Positions 1 to 10,130 of a stretch of DNA of 64,000 nucleotides are shown in pieces. The DNA comes from Pogona vitticeps. Its lineage: Eukaryota > Chordata > Lepidosauria > Squamata > Agamidae. Position 1 is the stretch's first letter. Each line of letters begins with the position of its first letter. The notes under the pieces were generated by a model. It was not told the origin of the DNA. It ran no database searches and saw nothing but the letters and a program-made list of their open reading frames with translations. Position numbers and translations under genes: made by a program. The DNA lies in NCBI RefSeq assembly GCF_051106095.1, contig NC_135787.1:176077501-176141500 (forward strand), read 5' to 3'.

Positions 1-406
1 ATCTTACCTTTGAACAGACTCCTTTATTTAAGAATGCAAACTTATTTATTTGATCAGGGAGGGTAACATCTGATTAATATACAGTAGGTAAATCACAGGT
101 TGCTAATCACTTGAAACTGAATCAGTACTACTTTAACTTTAAAGCTCTATCCACTCTCTGTACCATTCAGCGTTCTCACAGATCTCTCAATCACCCTTAG
201 TTCACTCTTAAGTTTCACGCAATCTCTCACTACCAGAATCTTTCACTCACACAAACTCTTCTCACTCACTGAATTTTCCTCATACTCCATAGACCAGCCT
301 TTATATCCAAACCCCTCCCCTCTTGGCACTGCCTTCCGTCCACTCATTGGCTCCTTCTTCACTGCTCAGCTGTGATGGACAGGTGAGGGCAGGGCTGTTC
401 GCTACA
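1..406 (-). mobile_element. LTR-like fragment, minus strand, cut by the window edge
   Basis: Read on the minus strand, the segment starts TGTAGCGAAC, has a TATA-like GGATATAAAGG about 100 bases in, then a G+A-rich stretch and AATAAA-type signals near plus positions 23-28 and 47-52. This order of U3, TATA and poly(A) signal resembles a retroviral or gypsy-type LTR. The far end lies outside the window, so the target-site duplication and internal region cannot be seen. It could instead be an unrelated promoter-bearing repeat. Treated as a fossil. Confidence 0.35.
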
Positions 407-581
407 GTTATGACCAAGCCAGGCCTTTATTAGGCCATGAAGCTTTCCTAGTTAGCTAATTTCTCCAGGTGAGCCACATTTAGGTGTTTGTAGGCGTGAG
501 TTTATCAGGTGGAACTCCCAAAATGGAGAATTATGAGATCTGTAATCCAAAAAATCCAAAATTCCCATGCCTTTGGTAATA

Positions 582-1013
582 CAGTGGTGCCCCGCATAGC
601 GACGATAATCCGTTCCGCAAAAATCGTCGCTATCCAGATCCGTCGCTATGTGAAAAGAAAAAGCCCATAGGAATGCATTAAACCCCGTTTAATGCATTCC
701 TATGGGCTTAAAACTCACCATTCTGCGAAAATCCTCCATACGGCCGCCATTTTCACTGCCCAGTATGCGAGGAAACGGCGCGAAAAACACTGCAGGTGGC
801 CCTTTTTTTCCAGCAGCCATTTTGGAACAGTGGATCAGCTGTTTTTAAAACATTGCTATGCGAAAATCGGTAAGTGAAACAGCTTACCAATCATCACAAA
901 GCAATGTTTTACCATTAAAAACATCGTTATGCAATCGCAAAAACGCTCGCAAAAAATCCGTTGCTATGCTGATTCGTCGTTAAACGAGGCGCTTGTTAAG
1001 GGAGGCACCACTG
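582..1013. mobile_element. Palindromic Tigger/pogo-like MITE, copy 1
   Basis: 432-bp element with terminal inverted repeats CAGTGGTGCC / GGCACCACTG and TA on both sides (580-581 and 1014-1015), as expected for Tc1/mariner-pogo elements. The interior is itself largely palindromic (CGTCGCTAT motifs at one end, CGTTA/CGAGG at the other) and contains the block CCTATGGGCTTAAAACTCACC shared by all six copies in the window. There is no coding capacity. Confidence 0.85.
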
Positions 1014-2231
1014 TACCTACAGACTCAAAACAATGCTCATTCAACAAGTTATCTCCTAGACATCATTTAAGAAAACATCTCTGTTAGGTAAAGAGGTCCA
1101 GATAACAGGTCATCTCTTTACTTGGCACAGTGCAATAGCATTCCTGTTACAACACACACACAAACGCACAGAGAGAAAGAGCGCACATCAGAGCTTCACA
1201 GAATCAGGTCATGTACAGAAGGAAATGGTTGGTTGGTGTTAACACCTTCCAAGAAAATAACCAGAGAGGGGCAAAGATGACTGGCACTTTCCTTGCAGAG
1301 ATAGAGACAGGTGTCAAACCATGGTGACAAGCGCAATTTGACATTTACCTTTATCTTTACTAAGAAATGGTATTGGATTTGACATTGCACAGCAGTTTCC
1401 AGCTGAAAAGGTACTATCTGGCAAGTACAAAGCAGAGCAAAGTGCAACGAAAACCGGGCATAAGACAATTTGGTGCACTGTTAAGAAGTTATTGAAAATC
1501 AAGAGCGAATCATCCTTGACTTGAAGCATCACCTGTCTCCCAACGTTCTGAAATCAGCTTTTTAAAAATTAACTGGGATGAATGCCAAGCATGTTTTAAC
1601 AAAGCACTAGAACAGAGAAAGTAGGCAGCAAGGCGCCTCAGATAAGGGAGAAGCAGCAAGATGTGTGTACACAGAAAGAAATATTTAATGGCACGTTAAT
1701 GTGAGAGGATAGCTGGATGGCTTTTGGAACCTCTGGAGTAATCTATGCTTTCAGCAGCATGAGCCTTACAACCCCATACAAGTCCAGGCAAAATCAAGGC
1801 AATCTGCTACAACCATGGAAGTCCCTCACTTTATAATGCAACTTAAAAAAAATGCAGAAAATGGCTACTAAGGTCTTCACCAGATAATGGCTACTGCAAG
1901 TCTGGTAAAAACCATGAGAGACCTTTGTAGTTTGTTCTTTACAAGGTGCCCTTTATAGAGCCTAATGGGCAGAAAGATTATGACTCTCAAGAATCACTGC
2001 AGGAGTTTCCTCTTCCTTTCCTTTCCTTTTTCTTCTCTTCCTCCTCCTCTTTATTCTTTTTCACATAAACAACAGGAAAGAGAGGCCGGAGGATGCCATG
2101 CAGCCTCAGAGGAAAGCCCCGCTCCTCTTGGCCTGCCTGCCATTAATGCTTTTTTTTTTTTTTTTTTTTTGGATCACCATTCCCATAGCTTCATGTTTAT
2201 CATGGTCCTCGAACTTGGGATTTTTCTTTCC

Positions 2232-2312
2232 CGATGTTTTTATAGTTTTTTATTATTGTTATGTTTTGCTCTGTTTGCCACCCAGAGTAATACCTTCGCT
2301 ACTACTTGGGCA
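2232..2312 (+). mobile_element. LINE 3' end remnant
   Basis: Short sequence ending CACCCAGAGTAATACC...GGGCAGG and running into a tetranucleotide array. This matches the 3' tail style of squamate CR1/L2-type LINEs (a 'gccacccagagta' hairpin followed by an AT-rich microsatellite). The fragment is too short to classify. Confidence 0.4.
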
Positions 2313-2391
2313 GGATGGATGGATGGATGGATGGATGGATGGATGGATGGATGGATGGATGGATAGATGGATAGATGGATAGATAGATGGA

Positions 2392-2454
<63 letters not shown>

Positions 2455-2456
2455 AT
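2313..2456. repeat. (GGAT)n followed by (AAAT)n microsatellite
   Basis: About 80 bases of GGAT/AGAT units run into about 65 bases of pure AAAT units. It sits at the 3' end of one LINE remnant and abuts the next, consistent with microsatellites seeded from LINE tails. The long open frames here are artefacts of the repeat. Confidence 0.95.
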
Positions 2457-2768
2457 GGCTCTGGACGTGAAGAGTGGGGTCCGCAGCCTGGGGGTACATC
2501 TGGACCCGATGCTCACCATGGAAACACAGGTGGCGTCGATAGTCCGCACCACCTTTTTCCACCTATGGTGGATTGCCAGCTGTGTTATACATTCAGGCCT
2601 TCCCTCCAGCTAACACTTGATTTTTCTCTTTGTTCTCCCTTTATTTATTTTTTATTCTATTTTGTATGGTGTATGTTATAATATGATTTATGTAATTCTT
2701 TGTATTATTTTATTGTTTATATTCATTGGAGGCTGCCTAGAGTGGACTTTTAGGCCAGATGGGCTGGG
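2457..2768 (+). mobile_element. L2-type LINE fragment, internally deleted
   Basis: Encodes GVRSLGVHLDPMLTMETQVA then SIVRTTFFHL, a piece of the L2-type reverse transcriptase C-terminal region also seen at 51337-51425. After WIASC it jumps to the sequence just before the element's 3' UTR (CAGGCCTTCCCTCCAGCTAA) and ends with a 'ggctgcctagagtgg' 3' tail. Compared with the longer copy in MTPN intron 3, several hundred bases of coding sequence are missing, so this is a dead, internally deleted copy. Confidence 0.75.
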
Positions 2769-2806
2769 AATGAATGAATAAATGAATAAATGAATGAATA
2801 AATGAA

Positions 2807-2841
<35 letters not shown>

Positions 2842-2880
2842 ACGAACGAACGAACGAACGAACGAACGAACGAACGAACG
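2769..2880. repeat. (AATG/AAAT)n then (AACG)10 microsatellite
   Basis: Tail of the preceding LINE fragment. Mixed AATG/AAAT units become pure AAAT and then ten perfect AACG units (2841-2880). Retaining ten CpG dinucleotides in a microsatellite is unusual in a methylated vertebrate genome. Confidence 0.95.
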
Positions 2881-2944
2881 AGTGATTCCACATGAGGCAT
2901 GGTTAGATACTGTATACATCATTTTACGTCTTGCTCTGAACCAC

Positions 2945-4008
2945 TTAGTTTGATGGTTCAAATTTTAAGTCTTCGGTCTCCACAACAAAACCAGGCGCCT
3001 TTTTCAACTTTGAACCAGGCGAAAGGTTTATTGGAGTATTCAACAAGAAATCAGTGTCCAAACAATTGTTCCATAACTTGTCACTTGCTGCCAACAGGTC
3101 AGACAAGGGTACCCAAGTGTCATTCAAAAAAGGATGGGTTTCATTGTTGTTCCACAGTCCCGGCCACCGAGTCATCACGTCATCTTTCAAAGCCTCTCTG
3201 ACCTCTCTTTCCAATAGGGGAACGGCCTCGTCCTCTGCGGGGTCGATCCACCCGCCATCTCTTGTTGGGAAAAAGGTTTCCGAGGGTCCTCCTGGTACCC
3301 TCTCCTCCTCATCTCCTCTACCCTCCATGCCAATCTTTCCCTTTTCTCTCTTTCCATCTTCTCCTTTTCCTCCCTCAATCTCCTCCGCCACTCTCGGGCC
3401 TCGGCCTCACCCCAGTAGGATGGTCTAGGGGGAATCTCTCTCCAGCGCCGGTAGTCAGCTTCTTCCTTGGGAACCCACAGCCACTCCCATTCTCCAGTCC
3501 ATGGGTCTTGTAAACAAACCCATTCCCAACCTGGCGGCAAAGGGCTTTCTCTCCCCTTTATTTCTGCTGTTCCCACCTCAATCTCCACCCTCTTTGCTTT
3601 TCCTTTTCCCGCCAAATCCTCTGTTTGAATGGCTACCGTTAACCCGCGCAACTCCCTCTCCAAGTCCTGGGTGTCAGTACCCCGTTGCTCTCTTCTGTGG
3701 GGAGCTGAAGTGGGCGAGGTCTGGCTTTCTCTCTCAATGGTGTGTGGAAAGGACGGCACTCCAGCGAGAGTCTCCTTTCTCTTGCCCCCGGTCTCACACT
3801 TAGTTGCACTATAATGAGTTTGGGCTGACCCAGACCGCACTGAATTTCTCCACCCTGCCTCTCGCATTTCCCACAGGGCTCTTACCACCCATCCGTGCTT
3901 GGGATCCAGGTGGCAATCTCTGCTGTATTCATGTACCACGCCATGTTTTGCACAACCTGGATAGGGATGTGCTCTTTTCTTTGGACAAATGGGCAAATAC
4001 AGAGTCAA
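2945..4008 (-). mobile_element. Unrecognised repeated coding family, copy 1 (possible retroelement fossil)
   Basis: A long minus-strand region of coding character. It opens with a Cys/His-rich head (CPKKRAHPYPGCAKHG, then HEYSRDCHLDPKH). The middle is Glu-rich and ends in LPPGWEWV, with Trp-rich WTGEWEWLWVPKEEADYRRW after it. A charged predicted coiled coil follows (REWRRRLREEKEKMEREKRE), and a tail contains WPGLWNN and TDFLLNTPINLSP. The same order of blocks recurs at 25566-26452. An AATAAA-containing stretch follows the tail, which could suit an LTR-type end, but I found no polymerase, protease or defined LTR. It is not intact: coding potential is spread over more than one frame. Function unknown; a gag-like or accessory protein of an old retroelement is one possibility. 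Confidence 0.5.
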
Positions 4009-4080
4009 TCAGGGCTCCTTGTGTGGCCCGGTGGTGAACGCAGATCGCTCACTTTCAATCCAGCATTAAAAATATAAACA

Positions 4081-4918
4081 GTTTTTTTAAAAAACGTGTC
4101 ACATGAGAAAAGGGGAAAAATTTGCACAGTATCAGAAAAAGTGGTGGTGGAGAAAAAGGAGTTTGACAGCTGAACCCCTATTATGCCTGAATGTCACTTT
4201 AAGGCATTAGGATATGTCTTTGCTCATCTTTCTCTTTTCTTGTCAGTGTGATGGTGTCCTTACAAATGTTCACAGTAGCTGTCTGCTGCTTCTGGGGTTT
4301 TATGTGTTCTCTGGACTGGAAGCAGAAAAATAATTCTACCAGAAATAATTCTGAACACACTGTGTAACCCACCCACCCCACTCTGCCCCAGCTCAAGTCA
4401 TAGCCATCACATTTGCATGCGCCCATTTTTTGAAAGTATTATTTTCCCCTACTGAGATCCACAAACACACAAATACTGAGATGGTCAGAGTGAAGGATCA
4501 GGCTGGAGAGCCTCAAAGACGACACGAGGCAGGTCAGGTCCTGATCTGTAAGCCCTTATTTGGGTGCTGGGAGGCCAGCACCCAAGTCTAGTATTGAATA
4601 TGGCCAGATGACTGTGTTTATGTAAAGCGGTTGTTTGTTTGTTTTCATTTGTCAAACAGAGGCTTTACAAACTCAACAAAGCATGGCCTAAATCAGAAGA
4701 GTGGATTTATCCTGATTCTGACAAAATAGATATACTGTACATGTGGGAAAAAACACGATTTTTATACATAGGATCTGCAGCAAAATATTGCAGTGTGGAG
4801 TGTACTTCTATTTTAAGGGTGGACAATCTCAGGGAAGATGATAAGGAACTGTTCTCAGTCCTCGTCCTGGGATGTGCCAGGCCTAGAAATGGGTGTTTAC
4901 AGCTGTTAAAAATGTAAA
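4081..4918. other. Intergenic DNA, no gene seen
   Basis: AT-rich sequence with no coding or repeat signature that I can name. The only structure noted is a perfect 10-bp stem with a GAGG loop at 4561-4584 (TGGGTGCTGG / CCAGCACCCA). Confidence 0.5.
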
Positions 4919-4920
4919 TA

Positions 4921-5355
4921 CAGTGATGCCTCGCTTAACGAGGATAATCCGCTCCAGCAAAATCGCTGTAGAGCAAAATCCTCGTGAAGCAAAATAAAAA
5001 ATCCCATTGAAACGCATTGAAAACCCATTCAATGCATTCCAATGGGCTAAAAAACTCACCGTCCAGAGAAGATCCTCCATAGGGGCAGCCATTTTTGGTG
5101 CCTGTATAGCAAGGAATCTGTCCAAAAACACAGCGGGGAGCCATTTTACACAGCGGGCGGCCATTTTGAAGCCACCGATCAGCTGTTTAAAAAATGTCGT
5201 AATGTGAAGAATCGGTTCCCAAAGCAGGGAACCGATCATCGCAAAGCGGATTTTGCCTATTAAAACAATGTTCTGCAATCACAAAAGCAATCACAACAGT
5301 CATTGTATAGCGGTTTCATCGTTTAACGAGGTAATCGTTAAGCAAGGCACCACTG
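4921..5355. mobile_element. Palindromic Tigger/pogo-like MITE, copy 2
   Basis: Starts CAGTGATGCCTCGCTTAACGA after TA (4919-4920) and ends AAGCAAGGCACCACTGG. The right TA is lost. The interior has the same conserved blocks as copy 1 (GATCCTCCATA, GCCATTTT). It is non-coding. Confidence 0.85.
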
Positions 5356-5377
5356 GAAAAAAAGAGAGAAAGTCTAC

Positions 5378-5524
<147 letters not shown>

Positions 5525-5571
5525 TAAAGTAAAATAAATAAGGTACATAAAAATAAAAATTGTAATAATAA

Positions 5572-5805
5572 TAACCGTGTACCATCAAGTCAGTTCTGAC
5601 TCATGGCAAACCTTTCCAGTGTTTTCTAGGCAGAGAATATTCAGAAGTGGTTTCCCATTCCCTTCTTCTGGGGTGGGGGCATCCTGGGACAGCACAGCTT
5701 GCCCAAGGCCACACAGGCCAGCTCTTCTGGAGTACACAGTGGGGAATTGAACTCCCAGCATCTGGCTCTGCAGCCAGGTAACCTAACTCACTGAGCTATC
5801 TGGCC
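5572..5805 (-). mobile_element. tRNA-derived SINE, family C, minus strand
   Basis: On the minus strand it has a tRNA-like head with a degenerate B box (gagttcaattccccactgtg), a body around AGAAGTGGTTTCCCA, and a tail 'gccatgagtcagaactgacttgatgg'. The same family occurs at 19132, 30735 and 32782. The tail resembles that of Bov-B/RTE LINEs, so these SINEs were probably mobilised by Bov-B. Confidence 0.65.
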
Positions 5806-6322
5806 AACTAAAACAGGCACTCTTTTTTTTCTTTTTCCAGTTTAAGAGCTGCCCCCAAGACACAGAAAATTTCCAGGAGTGGACATAAGCCATTTTCAGC
5901 CTTCTCTCCAAAATATGCATTATTAAGTTTAGGGAGTCCTGGAGTGGCCTCGAGGGCAGCAAACAATACTCTTGTGGCACCACAAGTCTCATGATGTCCA
6001 CTCCTGCTCAGCTGGATGCTCTCCTTCATTCTCCTTCCCACCTAGTTTTCTGTTCTTTTCCCCACATGTTCTGATGACTGATCATGCTCAGTCTTCACTA
6101 AGGGGACCCTCGTCCCCCTTGAATTTTTTATTTTTGCAAACCCCGAGATTCTCCCAGACTTCACTCATGTGGGTGGTACCATTATTGCTACATAAGCAAC
6201 AGTGGGCACAGCCCGAGAATGATTTAAAAAAAATAAAATAAATGCAGCATGCTGCCATAGAAGAAGGTAGAGTATCATGGCACCTGAGGCAACCCAGAGC
6301 CCTTAAATAACATTATTTTAGG
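5806..6322. other. Intergenic DNA, nothing recognised
   Basis: No gene, RNA or repeat family could be supported here on either strand. Confidence 0.5.
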
Positions 6323-6535
6323 GGGTTGTTGTGGGTTTTTCGGGCTCTTTAGCCGTGTTCTGAAGGCTGTTTCTCCACTGTGCCCGGCATCTTCAGAGAA
6401 CAGCACTCTGTCCTCTGAAGATGCCGGCCACAGAGACTGGTGAAACATCAGGAAGAACAACCTTCAGAACATGGTCAAAGAGCCCGAAAAACCCACAACA
6501 ACCATTAGATCCCGGCCGTGAAAGCCTTCGCGAAG
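6323..6535. mobile_element. Penelope-like element terminal repeats, head to head
   Basis: Two oppositely oriented copies of one terminal-repeat segment (GTTGTTGTGGGTTTTTCGGG ... CCCGAAAAACCCACAACAAC) separated by a few bases, followed by CGGCCGTGAAAGCCTTCGCG. The plus-oriented half carries hammerhead-like core blocks (TCCT, CTGAAGA, GAA, ACAT, AGGA in order at about 6411-6454). No coding region remains. The family link comes from the copy at 20263-20949, which keeps GIY-YIG-like coding sequence. Confidence 0.7.
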
Positions 6536-7554
6536 AAGTACATAACTTTTGCATGGAAGCAGTCTTAACTATTGCTTGCCTACACCAGTCATTTCTTTAA
6601 TTTCTCCCTTTAGAATGAACATGGATTCTTCTCCCTCGTCTCCATGGTGAGTAATCAATAACCCTATGCTGTAATACGAAAGTGAAGCACAGCATGAATA
6701 AATCATTACAAGCACAGTGTAACTGGCCCTGGATATCTAGCACTTAGCAGAAAGAGGAAGAGATAGCAGCAATTACCACTAAGTAGGCAACACATACTGG
6801 TCAAAAGGAATAGCCTTTTTAGACAAAGCCCCCTTTATAAATTAAAGAAAATTATCAAAAAGGAATGACCTGATCGGGGATTCTTTGGGGGGATTATGGG
6901 GCACTCAGGGTGGGTGGGTGGCAGCCTGAGATGCATCACGCTCACAGTTTTGTTTTCACTGACTTTCTCAGAGTTCCAGTTGTAGGAGAATACCTGCTAC
7001 TTTCCATGTGTTTCTTCAAATGCTTTGATGGATGCATTTTTCTTCCTAATTTTCATCTCAGCTCAGTTAAGATTTCGGCCAAAATCTGGTGGAGGAAGTG
7101 CGGTCTACAAGAGCAATTGTCAAGTCTTTGTCCCCCTCCAGCAGGCCGTCCTTCACGTGCCTATTCATGCCTTGGTTGTGAAAATCAGTGCAAAACTACT
7201 GTGACTGCCCTTGCATACACAAATGGACTTTGCTTTTATATCCTGTATTTTCTTTCACACATTTTCTTAATGTGCATATCCATTTACATTTTTTTTACTT
7301 AACTTATGCAGCCTTTCCTACTGATTAAAGCATTCTGTCTGCATTTCTTAAAATTTCTTCTGCACATAAAGGCTCAACTAGCAATTCTGGCAATTCCCTC
7401 TCTGCCGTTCCCTCAATGATATGGTGGGCCGTATCAGTGGCTGTTGACTTTTCAACATCTGTGCATATTTTTGTGTGCACAAAATGGCTTGGAAACCTTG
7501 GTAATGTATGAATTTCTCAAGGCATGCTCCTTTTCCCTTTAGAAGAGATAATGG
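6536..7554. other. Intergenic DNA, nothing recognised
   Basis: AT-rich sequence without a supported gene or repeat. An open frame at 6910-7302 shows no family resemblance and I do not call it. Confidence 0.5.
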
Positions 7555-7862
7555 TGTTAGTCTGCGCGAGCATATCAGGCACAAACAAAACAGTGTTTTT
7601 TATCTTTGAATTTTCGGTCTATGACTGTATAATAATAAAACTTCAGACTTCATAAACAAAATAAAAATAAAGAAGACAAAAATGTTGTGGCACCTTGAAG
7701 ACTAACTGCTATATTTTAATACAAGATTTTGTAGACAAGTCCACTTCTTCACACACCCTTAAGAATCCCATTCTTATGTCTGAAGAAGTGGACATGTCTG
7801 CAAAAGTTCACATGAAAATACAGCAGTCAGTCTTTAAGGTACCACAATGTTTTTGTCTTCTT
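7555..7862. mobile_element. Palindromic MITE with TTGTGGCACCTT ends
   Basis: Inverted arms AAGAAGACAAAAATGTTGTG / CCACAATGTTTTTGTCTTCTT enclose TTGTGGCACCTTGAAGACTAA and its complement near 7840, with a central GTCCACTTCTTC / GAAGAAGTGGAC palindrome. Such 'gaagaagtgagc ... ttaaggtgccacaa' elements are widespread in reptile genomes. The flanking GAGCATATCAGGCA at about 7568 recurs in the half copy near 28250, so the element probably extends to about 7555. Confidence 0.65.
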
Positions 7863-7997
7863 CTTCTTGTCTTCTTCCAGTGAATTTTAAGAGCTTTGAA
7901 AAAGCTACTTACACCAAAATTGTCAAATGCTATAAAACTGTTTATCATCCCTTCACACCTGCGTTCTTGTCCTAGCTTCTTTTCCTACCAGATTACA

Positions 7998-8143
7998 AGG
8001 CTGTGGCTGAAATCCAATGATAAGTCACAACTAGAGTACAGTAGTTCGATGAAATCAATGGAACTTACAGAGAAGTTGACTTGCCAAACCCACAGGGCTT
8101 CAATGGGTCTACTCTGGCTGCAACCTTCTACTGGATTTCAGCC
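7998..8143. mobile_element. Short inverted-repeat element (GGCTGAAATCCAA ends)
   Basis: GGCTGAAATCCAATGATAAG at the left is mirrored by TTCTACTGGATTTCAGCC at the right, about 146 bp overall. The interior resembles the repeats at 27070-27300 and 62250-62580 (attgattcaaatgg...tctactctaactg), so these are probably one MITE family. The superfamily is not clear. Confidence 0.55.
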
Positions 8144-9589
8144 TTCCTTTCCACCCATGGGGTGCATTCTGTGTATTTGTTTTCCCTTATCTATGAGCAG
8201 GCAGGAACTTCTCGTGGGGCACCTAATTGTGGAAAGAGGTGAGGAGGAGAATGCAGGTCAATAAACCCAGCAGCTGGGTAATGCCTAGCTAAGCAGATAA
8301 TATGGCAACCCAGAGTTAGGAAAGAAAAACTTTTTTATGTAAGTCTTCGGGTGGCAAAATGTACCCAGACACTGCAGTGGCTGAAAACCAGACGCATACC
8401 ACACAGCCTTGCTAGCGGTACACCTAACACATGGGGAATTCTCCCAGGCTCTGCCCTGTTTCTTGTAGAAGACCCACCACCATTTGATTTGTAGGTTTTC
8501 CTTGAAATCTGTGCAGCTGATAAAAGGGCATGTGCTACGTACAACGAAGACACTCAACTAGTTCACTCTCTGTTTTGCCCTCACTGACAGGTAGGCTGAA
8601 GTGCATGCACCCACTCGTTCTCCTGCCAGTCCCCTCCCACCCCCTCATTGGTTTGCAATGTTTTTGGCTTCTGCCACCACTGCTCAAGCACAACACACAT
8701 AAGAACAACTTTGTGGAGCGCTTGGGGAGCCCTGGTGCCAGCTGGGAATGCTTGGAGATGAATGCTGAGGCTTTAAAGCCAACTCTCGCACCAAATCCAA
8801 TTTTCTCCTGCTCCAGCACTACCTGAGTTAAAAATTCTTCTCCCTGTGCAGTGATCCAAAGAAGCCAGACAATTTTTTGAGACTTCAGCCAGTGCTCTGA
8901 GACTGGAGAATGCTGCTTCAATGGGAGACCAGAAACAGGCGGGAAGGATCAGTGGTTTCAGTTAGTTGTCCCTCTCTCCTGATGCCCACAGGCAGGTGTA
9001 GAACGTATGTGGTAACTACAGGTTGGAATTAGCCTAACCCATAAAGGATGTAACTGGCCATGACAGATCAGATAAACCATGACGTTTTGGAAGAGCAGAT
9101 TATCTGCACGCAGTAAACACTAGCTGAAAACTCTAGTGTTTGTCTGGATTTTGGGTGGAGACATTTGGAATGTTGAGGTAAACTGCCGTTTACATTCTTA
9201 CAAAATGGCTGATGTGGTGGGCAGGACTGGTAACAAAGCAGCTATATCTTTGACATTTAAAAGAAAAGTCATGGGCCCAAGAGCCTGAATGCTGCCCAGA
9301 TGGAAGATTTCCGCTGCATAACATAAAATCATGGTGTTGATGCACAATTCCAAGCTGTGGGAAACCAACCAGGCTTTATTTCAACTTAGTTAGGGGCAAC
9401 ATTTGTCTGTTTTGCCCAAGACATCTGGTTTGCACAGGTAAGTCTCCCTACAGTGTCTAAATGTCATCTTTCCTGGGCCTGCCTCATGAATTGGAGAGGG
9501 ATCATAGCTTAAAGATATAGCATACTCCTTGGATGCAAGAAGAGCCAGACTCAGTCCCTGTGAAACGTGAAATCTTGACTCTCTCAGAC
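8144..9589. other. Intergenic DNA, nothing recognised
   Basis: No coding exon, RNA gene or classifiable repeat could be supported in this 1.4-kb stretch. Confidence 0.5.
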
Positions 9590-9765
9590 AGCTACTGCCA
9601 TTCTGTGTGGACAACAATGAGTTAGATGCGCCTGTTAGCAGACTTTGTATAAGGCAGCTTCCAGACAGTTGGGCTAGGAAAGACCTCACAGATGAACTTC
9701 TGGTTGGCACACATAATATCTGGTGAAATGGACCAATGGTCTAACTCAGCATTCAGCACTTTCAC
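9590..9765 (+). mobile_element. MIR-like / tRNA-derived SINE remnant (family E)
   Basis: Ends with TGGACCAATGGTCTAACTCAG, the typical 3' motif of a squamate SINE family (gatggaccaatggtctgactcagtataaggcagcttc). Related copies lie at 13610-13765 and, inverted, at 15600-15785. The head is degenerate. Confidence 0.35.
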
Positions 9766-9859
9766 TTACATATATCTGATGCTGGTAAAGAAAGATATGA
9801 CATCTGTGTTTCCCAGTCATGCCAGACTATCCTATTCTTCTTTTCTGACCTGGTTTCTA

Positions 9860-10130
9860 ATGAGCGTGTGCTCTCTGGAGCACTGGAGGCAGGCGGTGCA
9901 GCATGGCCTCTCCCAATTTGAAGAGATACTTGTTCAGCAGGCCGAGGCAAAGAGGCAGTCCCAAAACCAGCAAAATCAGGGAGTTGGACAGGGGACAGAT
10001 TGTATTTGTCTTCGGTGTGGAAGGGATTGTCACTCTCAAATTGGCCTTCTCAGCCACGCTAGACACTGTTCCAAGACCTCTATTCGGAGCATGTTACCAT
10101 AGTCTCTTGAGACTGAAGGATGCCTACATA
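9860..10130 (+). mobile_element. LINE ORF C-terminal remnant with C2H2-like finger
   Basis: Encodes LEHWRQAVQHGLSQFEEILV, then QQAEAKRQ and CLRCGRDCHSQIGLLSHARHC. The pattern W-R, G-x-x-x-F-E, A-E-A-K-R followed by C-x2-C-x-R-x-C-x-S-x-I-G-L-x-S-H is one I associate with the C-terminal end of some vertebrate non-LTR retrotransposon proteins. It finishes in TACCATAGTCTCTTGAGACT, a common reptile repeat 3' end. No upstream reverse transcriptase is present. Confidence 0.5.

Noticed and set aside
2259-2961. Several 70-130 residue frames rich in IYLF, WMDG or SFVR repeats
   Set aside because: Artefacts of the tetranucleotide arrays.
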